Source of the DNA: Dictyocoela muelleri
Taxonomy: Eukaryota > Microsporidia
DNA: 12,480 nt
NCBI GenBank assembly: GCA_016256075.1
Contig: SDVU01000537.1
Coordinates: 1-12,480 of the forward strand
Direction of reading: 5' to 3'
The notes under the pieces were generated by a model, which searched no databases, was not told where the DNA came from, and was given only the letters and a program-made list of their open reading frames with translations. The position numbers were made by a program, and so were the translations under genes. The first letter of the stretch is position 1. The number at the start of each line of letters is the position of its first letter. Positions 6,440 through 12,480 of the stretch are shown here, one piece after another.

Positions 6440-7005
6440 TCATATCTTTAATATCATGTCATAAAAGCATCTCAATTTACACGCATTACATTAAAAACAT
6501 AATACATTAGAAATGATAGATTAAAATAATAATACATTAGAACAGTGTTTCTCAAACAGTGCGTCCGAACGCACTATTGCTTCCTAGACTTTGTTAGGTA
6601 CGCCCTGATTATTTTTTTATATTTTAGAAACGTATTTTATTAAACTTCAGAGTTATTTTGGTTTGCAATCTAATTTAAAAACTTGCAATGCTCAAATGTA
6701 AGAAAGGAAAAATCCCTAATAAATTGAAGGGAAAATGAAAAATTAATTTAAAACGTAAGACCTAACATTGAAAATATTCTAGATATCTGTCAAGCACATA
6801 GTTCACACCAATATATATATAATTTTTTTAGTGCGTCCCCAAATAAAATAAAATCTTATAAGTGCGCCCCCTCAAAAAAATGAAATCTTAAAAGTGCGCC
6901 TCGACAACAAAAAGTTTGAGATCACTGCATTGGAATATAATATATCAAAATATAATACAATAGAATATAACACATTAGAATATAATATATTGAGATAAAA
7001 TAATT
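6440..7005. repeat. degenerate AATACATTAGAA-type repeats, interrupted by the hAT element
   Basis: Short irregular words such as ATACATTAGAA and GAATATAATATATT recur on both sides of the element at 6543-6927, suggesting an AT-rich degenerate tandem array that served as target. Confidence 0.5.
6543..6927. mobile_element. non-autonomous hAT-type element, 385 bp
   Basis: The left end CAGTGTTTCTCAAAC and right end GTTTGAGATCACTG are terminal inverted repeats of the hAT style. The flanks are an 8-bp target duplication, CATTAGAA (6535-6542) and CATTGGAA (6928-6935), matching at 7 of 8 bases. Words with AGTGCGTCC/AGTGCGCC recur inside. There is no transposase frame, so it depended on a source elsewhere. 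The one mismatch in the duplication suggests moderate age. Confidence 0.88.
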
Positions 7006-7080
7006 AGTAATTTTTTAAATGTTAGTAATGATACATGTTTTGATTTAACACATAAACGATTTTGGGGCATAAAATATTAC

Positions 7081-7229
7081 CATTATACACAAATTTTTGC
7101 ATAAATTTTTTCACCCATACACAAATTTATGCATAAATTTTTTCACTCATTCACAAATTTGTGCGTAGAAATTTTATACCAATGTATAAATTTGTGCATA
7201 AAAAATTTTCACATTTGACAAATTTTTGG
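7081..7229. repeat. about 33-bp tandem repeat, 4.5 units
   Basis: Units start at 7081, 7115, 7147, 7180 and 7213, each with CACAAATTTnTGCATAAA followed by TTTTTTCAC. Divergence between units suggests an old array. No coding frame is supported. Confidence 0.8.
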
Positions 7230-7264
7230 TAAATAAACAGCAATTTCGCTCTATCTACCCTACT

Positions 7265-7555
7265 CACACCATCATCAAAATATATTGTGAACTACGCAAT
7301 ATGGAATTAGCAAAAAGTATAAAATTTTCTTTATATATTTTTATTTACTACTGTAGAAACCACTTTTAAATTTAAGCCTATATTACAAATTTTGGTAAAT
7401 TTCGGGCAATGCCGAAAATTTACTAAACTCGGTAATATCGATTTATATTGAAAAGTGGTTTCTACAGTAGTAAATAAAAGTATATAAATAAAATTTTATA
7501 CTTCTTGCTAATTCCATATTGCAAAGTTTACAATATTTTTTAGAGGAAGCGGGGT
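7265..7555. mobile_element. palindromic miniature element, family B copy 1
   Basis: The two halves are reverse complements: GCAATATGGAATTAGCAA on the left against TTGCTAATTCCATATTGC on the right, and CTACTGTAGAAACCACTTTT against its complement. The centre folds on TTTCGGGCAATGCCGAAA near 7398. The core from about 7285 to 7535 is clear, and the outer ends and target duplication are not resolved. It is the same family as 9108-9452. No coding capacity. Confidence 0.85.
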
Positions 7556-7915
7556 TGCTAAGGCGAGAAAGAACCAAAATTTTGATTTCCCAGAATTGAA
7601 AAATTAAAAAATAAAATAAAAAACATGGTCTTCTTTAGAATCTAAGGATTTGTTGTTTCATTAATTTTTTTAATTTTCAAAAACTATTTTTTTCCTTTAT
7701 TTATAAAAATTCATTTTTTGAATAAATAAAAGTGTGAAATTTTTCTACTTCTAAATCTTTTAAGGGTTAAAGTGAAATTAAAAAATCATTTTATATGTTA
7801 TTTCTTATTTTTTTATAAACTGTTCATCAATTATAAACAACCGTTTATGCAAATTAAAATATAGTCTTTGAAACTATCTATATTAATTTTAATAATTAGT
7901 AAGAAAATTCGGATA
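7556..7915. other. AT-rich region without a gene
   Basis: Homopolymer-rich sequence with stops in all frames. Nothing I can support. Confidence 0.55.
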
Positions 7916-7953
7916 TAGTCTCAAATTTCCCCCGGGAGGGAAATTTGAGACTA
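7916..7953. repeat. perfect 16-bp-arm palindrome
   Basis: TAGTCTCAAATTTCCC pairs without mismatch with GGGAAATTTGAGACTA around CCGGGA. The lack of any mismatch suggests recent origin or active homogenisation. It is not beside an intact gene, so a terminator role is not supported. Confidence 0.85.
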
Positions 7954-8074
7954 AATAAAAGTTAGGTTAAGACTATTCAAAAAATAATATGTGTTTTCTA
8001 AGGTGGGCAACTTTTATTTATAAAAAAATATTTAGGCCTATGAAACCTTTCGAATTCCAAGAAAAATAAACCAA

Positions 8075-8858
8075 ATGACTAAAATGGAGTTAATAAATTT
8101 TTTATTTGAAAATAGTTACCTCAAAAAGAGCATATATTTGTTTCATGTAGAACGTCATGCTATCTTAAAAAAATATTCCAGATGTTGTGATTTGTATTCA
8201 TGGAAATGCATGAGTGTCAACTGCAAAGACTACAAAAACATAAATCAATAAGATCTGGAAGCTTTTTTAACAATAGTAATATTTAGATATGATGGCATTC
8301 CAAATAATATTGTTTTATGTGGCTAGGATGCCAAGGTTTGGCACGATTAAGTATCTTTAATTGGGGAGATCCCCGATATTAATAAAATTAATAAAATAGT
8401 AGATCGTATAACAGATCCTGATTTTTCGTCAAATAAATTTGGAGGTGACGGCAAAATAGTTCAAGTCGATTAAAATATGTTGAACTATAAGATAAAAGGA
8501 TATCGAGGAAGAGCTCCTACTAATCGAACAGATGCGTTGTGCAAAATTGATTTCGAAAATGAAAAAAAGGAGTTTTTGCATGCATAATTCCTGATGACCG
8601 ATAGATGACCATAGTTCCGGTAATTTGCATCGTGATAGCTTCCAATACTATAATATGGACTGATGAGCATAGAGACTACATCAATTTGAAATAATTTGAT
8701 TATACACACGTTAAAGTCAGTAACAAATATGAGTTTATAAATTTAGACACAGGCGTTAACACACAAGCAGTAGAGTGTTTCAATAATTTATTAAAAAAGA
8801 AATAAAGTCGAGAATGAATCTTATAACTAAAAAAAGATAAAAGTTTCTTAAAGAAATA
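8075..8858 (+). pseudogene. Merlin (ISXO2/IS1016-like) transposase, N-terminal and catalytic part, decayed
   Basis: Translated in pieces, the region matches the DDE transposase of Merlin elements. From ATG 8075: an N-terminal part with YSWKCMSVNCKDY (W-x-C...C); then FGGDGKIVQVD with the first catalytic Asp (8468-8470), followed by GYRGRAPTNRTDALC; then IIWTDEHRDY with the second Asp (8662-8664); then DTGVNTQAVECFNN with the catalytic Glu (8773-8775). It is dead: stops include TAA at 8249 and a TAA replacing the Glu just after the first Asp (8471), and the frame shifts between the first and second Asp and again after the Glu. Downstream it reads KSRMNLITKK and KFLKEI up to 8858, where a 999-bp element interrupts it. 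The C-terminal end resumes at 9858. Its terminal inverted repeats were not identified. Confidence 0.85.
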
Positions 8859-8913
8859 TGTGGCGCGCGCAGCGCGTCAACCGGCATTGGCGCCACTTTT
8901 TTTATTAAAGAAA

Positions 8914-8985
8914 AGTGTCACAATGAAGCTCGAAGACGCTAAAATTGCCCAGAAATTTTTATCTTTACCACTGGACTACAGAACC
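8914..8985 (-). repeat. tRNA-like segment in the left arm
   Basis: On the minus strand GGTTCTG is followed by an A box, TAGTCCAGTGG (8968-8978), and a weaker B box, TCTTCGAGCTT (8926-8936), at tRNA-like spacing. AAAATT and AATTTT can pair as an anticodon stem. It points leftward, out of the element. Arm-to-arm divergence and the poor T stem argue against a working tRNA. Confidence 0.6.
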
Positions 8986-9107
8986 TAAAATAATAAATTA
9001 AAATAAATATAACTATTTTTTATTAATGAATATAAAGATTTCGTGTCAAATTCTTATTTAAGTAAAATAAATAAGATACTATAAGTAAAATTTTTCTAAT
9101 AATCGAG

Positions 9108-9452
9108 AAATGTTAGTTCTCTTTTTCTTTAAATACCCTCTCTCTAAAAATATTGTAAACTACCAAACATGGCACTAGCAAGATAAAATAAAATTTATTT
9201 TATGTAGTCTTATATACATATTGAAAAAATCATTTTTTAATATAAGCCTATATTTCTAAGTTTAGTAAATCTCGGGCTTTGCTTGAAATATACTAAACTC
9301 AGAAATACAGGGTTTTATTGACACCGATTTTTACAATGTGTATATAAGACTACATAAAGTAAATTTTATTTTTTCTTGCTAGTTCCATATTCTGTAATTA
9401 ACGATATTTTTTTAGAGGAGGGATATCTAAGAAAAGAGAAAAAGTTTCTCTG
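9108..9452. mobile_element. palindromic miniature element, family B copy 2
   Basis: Nested in the 999-bp element. Left CACTAGCAAGA and TATGTAGTCTTATATACA have reverse complements on the right (TTCTTGCTAGTTCC, TGTATATAAGACTACATA). AAGCCTATATTTCTAAG, CTCGGGC and the outer CTCTAAAAATATTGTAAAC are shared with copy 1 at 7265-7555. The outermost pairing (GAGAAA...TTTCTC) extends to about 9108 and 9452. The family has diverged, so both copies are old. Confidence 0.82.
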
Positions 9453-9729
9453 ATATTATAATTACCTTTCCGCTCTTATAATTAACTATTTCTCAAATAA
9501 TTTCATTTCTATATTTTCATGTCCTTTGGTATAAAATTCAATAAATATTTAAGATCGCATTTTATAGATTTTGAATAACAGTAAAGCTCTTTTTATTTAA
9601 ATTAAATATATTTTGGCGCTACAGGTGCGTGTGTTGCGCTGCGTTATATATAATATAATTATCTATAATTTTTTTCATCAAACTAATTTATTAAAAAAAT
9701 AGTTATATTGATTATAATTTATTATTTTA

Positions 9730-9800
9730 GGTTCTGTAGTCCAGTCGTACAGATAATAATTGCTAAGCAATTTTAGCGGGTTCGAGCTTCATTGTGCACC
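9730..9800 (+). repeat. tRNA-like segment in the right arm
   Basis: Plus strand: GGTTCTG, A box TAGTCCAGTCG (9737-9747), a hairpin AATTGC-TAA-GCAATT at the anticodon-arm position, and B box GGTTCGAGCTT (9779-9789), 31 bases after the A box. The B box lacks only the final C of the consensus. It points outward through the terminal repeat, mirror image of the left arm. No T stem pairs fully and no identity can be assigned. Confidence 0.6.
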
Positions 9801-9857
9801 TTTCTTTAATAAAAAAAGTGGCGCTAATAACGCAATTGGCGCGTTGAGCGCGCCACA

Positions 9858-9928
9858 AAATATGTTATTATTATAACAATCGTACTTTCTATTTCGAAAA
9901 AATAAAATTTGATTTAAATTTAATTTAA
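9858..9928 (+). pseudogene. C-terminal end of the Merlin transposase beyond the insertion
   Basis: After the second AAATA the frame of KFLKEI continues as CYYYNNRTFYFEKIKFDLNLI to TAA 9926-9928. This is the aromatic, Asn-rich tail expected after FLKE in such transposases, so the two fragments were once contiguous. Confidence 0.75.
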
Positions 9929-9990
9929 ATTAAAATTTAATGTATTTTTTAAGATTTAAATATTTATCATGCTTAAATCATTAATAGGGA

Positions 9991-10033
9991 AAATTTGATA
10001 CTAGATGCTCTCTGGGGGGATTTGATACCAGAT
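9991..10033 (+). repeat. short direct repeat pair
   Basis: AATTTGATACTAGAT (9992-10006) recurs as GATTTGATACCAGAT (10019-10033), 27 bp apart, just before the palindromic element. Its origin is unclear. Confidence 0.5.
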
Positions 10034-10048
10034 CCGAAAATTCTATTA

Positions 10049-10611
10049 CAGGGTTTCCCATTAATAAATGAAAAGTTCCCATTAATAAATGGAATGTTCC
10101 CATTAATAAATGGAAAGTTCCAACTAATAAATGGAAAGTTTGCATTAAAAAATAAAATGTTCCTATTAATAAATGGAAAATTCTTAATAAAAAATTTAAG
10201 GCTTACACCTAGAGAGTTTAAAATCTATGCTTGGAGAATTTAAATTCTTTAAGTGTAAACTATAGTTTTCTAGGTGTAAACTTTAAATTTTTTTAAGTGT
10301 AAGCTTTCTATTTTTAATTGAAACTTTCTATTTTTTAGGGAAAATCTGTAAAAAAATTTTCCACCTAGAAAACTATAGTTTACACTTAAAGAATCTAAAT
10401 TCTTCAAGTGTAAACTTTAAACTCTCTAGGTGCAAGCCCTAAATTTTTTATTGAGAATTTTCCATTTATTAATGGGAACTTTATCATTTGTTAATGGGAA
10501 CATTTCATTTATTAATAGGAAATTTCCATTTATTAATGGGAACATTCCATTTATTAATGGGAACTTTCCATTTATTAATGAAAACTTTCTATTTATTAAT
10601 GGGAAACCCTG
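10049..10611. mobile_element. palindromic element with 21-bp repeats in both arms, 563 bp, TA-flanked
   Basis: The ends CAGGGTTTCCCATTAAT and ATTAATGGGAAACCCTG are perfect inverted repeats bordered by TA on both sides (10047-10048, 10612-10613), as in Tc1/mariner/pogo-type insertions. Each arm begins with about seven 21-bp units of TTCCCATTAATAAATGGAAAG type (10055-10201 on the left, inverted on the right). Inside these, AAGTGTAAACTATAGTTTTC-type blocks also face each other, and the tip lies near 10320. Because 21 is a multiple of three, the arms show open PLINGKF-repeat frames, which I judge not to be genes. No transposase. Confidence 0.85.
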
Positions 10612-10634
10612 TAATCGGTCAAAACTAAAACTAT

Positions 10635-10721
10635 AATATATAGTTGTTTCTGTGTGTTATAGCTGATTAAGACTTGATATAATATGAAAAAAAGGCAATA
10701 AACATCTTTCGTGTGTTAGAT
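10635..10721 (-). repeat. 323-bp repeat, decayed partial copy C
   Basis: Begins AATATATAGTTGTTTCTGTG and contains TATAGCTGATTAAGAC, like 1411-1463 in copy A, then fades. Weak similarity seems to resume at 11281 after the hAT element, which would make the hAT element an insertion into this copy. Confidence 0.7.
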
Positions 10722-11272
10722 CAGTTTTTCTCAACCTTTAATGATTTGTGACTATTTTTCGCCCCTCCCCTCAGACTTTTTTTTAACCCCACCCTCAGAT
10801 TTTTTTAAAAATCGCCCCCTTCTCTATTAAATTTGTATCAGTGTAAATAAAAACGTAGACTAACTAAGGTAAATTTTTGTAATTTTTTATAAAATTTACA
10901 TTTCAAAGATAAAAATTCTTCACAAAGTAACATAATAATTTAAATAATTTCTAAAAACGCCTGAAATAAAAACATTATCTAAATTTATTGGTTAATCACA
11001 TTAGTGCATAATAGAATAATTTTTAGTTTCAATTTTATAAAATCAATAGTTATTTAATGTTCTAAATTTTATATTTTTATCCCTTATGGTAATAAATAAT
11101 TAAATTTAATTTAAAAAAATATTCATAAATTTGTTATTTTATATGCAAAAAAAATAAAAATGTCCAATTGTTTTTATACCTTTATTTTTTCGTTTTTTAA
11201 TTTTTTTTCGCCCCCTTAAAAACAATAATCCCCCCCTCCTAGGGGCGATATTGCCCAGGTTGAGAAACTCTG
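10722..11272. mobile_element. non-autonomous hAT-type element, 551 bp
   Basis: Ends CAGTTTTTCTCAACCT and AGGTTGAGAAACTCTG are terminal inverted repeats of the CAG-TTCTCAACC type common among hAT elements of animals. A perfect 8-bp target duplication, TGTTAGAT, lies at 10714-10721 and 11273-11280. Pyrimidine-rich CGCCCC words occur at both subterminal parts (near 10760-10820 and 11209-11240). No open transposase frame. The intact duplication suggests a younger insertion than the one at 6543. Confidence 0.92.
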
Positions 11273-11280
11273 TGTTAGAT

Positions 11281-12480
11281 GATTATACATGTCTCATGCT
11301 AATATGATTGTAAATATATGCGGATTTTTAATTTTAAACCCATTAAAATAAAGCGAAGAAATTTAATGATACGAATTGATCAGACTATCTTCAAATAGAG
11401 ATATAAATTTATTATAACAAAAAGATTTTTCGAATTTTCTTTTAAAATATAAAAATATAAATAACCTTTGAGGACTCGCTTAAAGTGTCGTCTTCTTTTT
11501 ACATTTAATTTTAACGCGTAACCCAAAACTCTCTATTGTGAGAATATATATATTTAAATCTTCCTGATTTAAAAATTTGATTATTTATGGGTTGTGCTAT
11601 TTTTATATTTCAATTTCTTTTCATATTTCAGCCGTCATTTAAAAATTAAAAAAAATGTATATAATCATTAATGAAATTTACTAATTTAAATAAAAAAAGC
11701 TATTTGTCATTAAAAGAAAAACATCGATATTAAAAAAGAGTTTTGGTCGCAATATGAAACCAATATAATTAAGTTAGAAGGTTATCTTGTTTAATTTATG
11801 GTTAAAAAAATAAAACAGAGAAAACCCATTAAATTTTTTTTTAATACTACTGCATTTTTACGATATATACCCTTTTAATTTAAATTAAAAAATTTATCCA
11901 AGATTAATTTTATTTTTCTGTAATTTTTAAAAAATGCGTGAAATATCAAAACGCATGAAATATCAAAAGCATCATTAAAAAAGAAGTTAAATCTAGGAGC
12001 AAGACCGTATTAACGACCTAAATTTTGGTCGGGAATACAAACATAAAAAAGATATTTTAAAAAATTAAACACATATAATTGAATATAAATTACTAACGAA
12101 TATAAGATGTATTAAAATAATTATTAGCACGAATTATGCTTTTACAAATCCTAAGAAGAAGGTCTAATACAAAAATATGTTCTCTGCTATGTAATAATCT
12201 ATTTACTATAATCTATGGCTATTGTTAATTTACTGTGTGTTATGCTTTTCTAATTTAAAATGAACACAAAAAGTTTTGCAATTTCAAATGTAATTAAATA
12301 AAATACTTACAATACTTTGTTCTCTTCTGGTTTTCTGACACCTGCTAAAAATAGTAAATCGCCATTAATAAGATGTTAAGTGGTTATTACTATTTGAAAG
12401 TAGCTCAATTTCTCTTGATAGATACAAATATGTATCTATTTTTATATTATACGGATATATGGAAATTTACAAAAATGGTC
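11281..12480. other. AT-rich region without a recognisable gene
   Basis: All frames are broken. Small features only: a 17-bp tandem duplication around GCGTGAAATATCAAAA/CGCATGAAATATCAAAA (11935-11969) and a GATACAAATATGTATC palindrome (12421-12436). A short minus-strand frame near 12304-12370 (LLFLAGVRKPEENKVL) is too little to name. Confidence 0.55.

Larger units (their letters stand above)
8859..9857. mobile_element. 999-bp inverted-repeat element with tRNA-like arms, inserted in Merlin
   Basis: The perfect 10-bp terminal inverted repeat TGTGGCGCGC/GCGCGCCACA is flanked by AAATA on both sides (8854-8858, 9858-9862). Joining the flanks restores the Merlin frame, which confirms the borders; AAATATGT as an 8-bp duplication is an equal reading. 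The arms (8859-9045 and about 9665-9857) are roughly four-fifths identical as reverse complements. From outside in each has a GC-rich tip, CCACTTTTTTTATTAAAG, a tRNA-like segment, AACCTAAAATAATAAATT and a TATAACTATTTTTT block. The middle holds another palindromic element (9108-9452) and AT-rich sequence. No transposase is present. I do not recognise the family. Confidence 0.85.

Noticed and set aside
8485-8709. Minus-strand 74-residue frame
   Set aside because: It is antisense to the catalytic part of the Merlin transposase.
10055-10201. CRISPR-like array
   Set aside because: Units are contiguous without spacers, mirrored in the opposite arm, and belong to a transposable element; the genome appears eukaryotic.
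9995-10636. Plus-strand PLINGKF and FINGNFP repeat frames
   Set aside because: They come from 21-bp repeats in the arms of a palindromic transposable element and have no independent start signal.

Overview
The window looks like a gene-poor, repeat-rich stretch of a microsporidian genome. It is strongly AT-rich. The one long intact gene, and one of two FLYWCH-finger genes, begin with ATG directly after CCC, the start-site signal known from microsporidia. The recognisable remains (FLYWCH zinc-finger proteins, a Merlin transposase, hAT-type miniature elements) are also typical of the larger microsporidian genomes. The assignment is an inference from these signs, since no rRNA or other marker gene is present.

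Layout. 1-1400: two FLYWCH-finger genes on the minus strand. The first is badly decayed and runs off the left edge. The second has one frameshift and is cut at its 3' end by a 270-bp palindromic miniature element (596-865). 1411-4855: two 323-bp copies of one repeat face each other across 2.8 kb. That interval holds a 9-bp minisatellite (20 units), a direct repeat pair, a loose inverted-repeat element at 3010-3520, and two short candidate genes with CCCATG starts. 4914-4988: a decayed tRNA-like sequence. 5380-5637: a possible relic reading frame. 5894-6376: a membrane-anchored P-loop GTPase resembling the SRP receptor beta subunit, apparently short at its C-terminus. 6543-6927: a 385-bp hAT-type element. 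7081-7229: 33-bp tandem repeats. 7265-7555: a palindromic miniature element. 8075-9928: a Merlin (ISXO2/IS1016-like) transposase pseudogene. It is split by a 999-bp inverted-repeat element that carries a tRNA-like sequence in each arm and itself contains a second copy of the 7.3-kb palindromic family. 10049-10611: a TA-flanked palindromic element whose arms are built of 21-bp tandem repeats. 10722-11272: a 551-bp hAT-type element with a perfect 8-bp target duplication. 11281-12480: AT-rich sequence with no gene seen.

There is no operon or pathway here. The window reads as a dense graveyard of non-autonomous DNA elements around one likely cellular gene. The most unusual points are the element with outward-facing tRNA-like sequences in its inverted-repeat arms, the recurring short palindromes with 3-base tips built as direct-inverted-direct units, and the 21-bp-repeat palindromic element.
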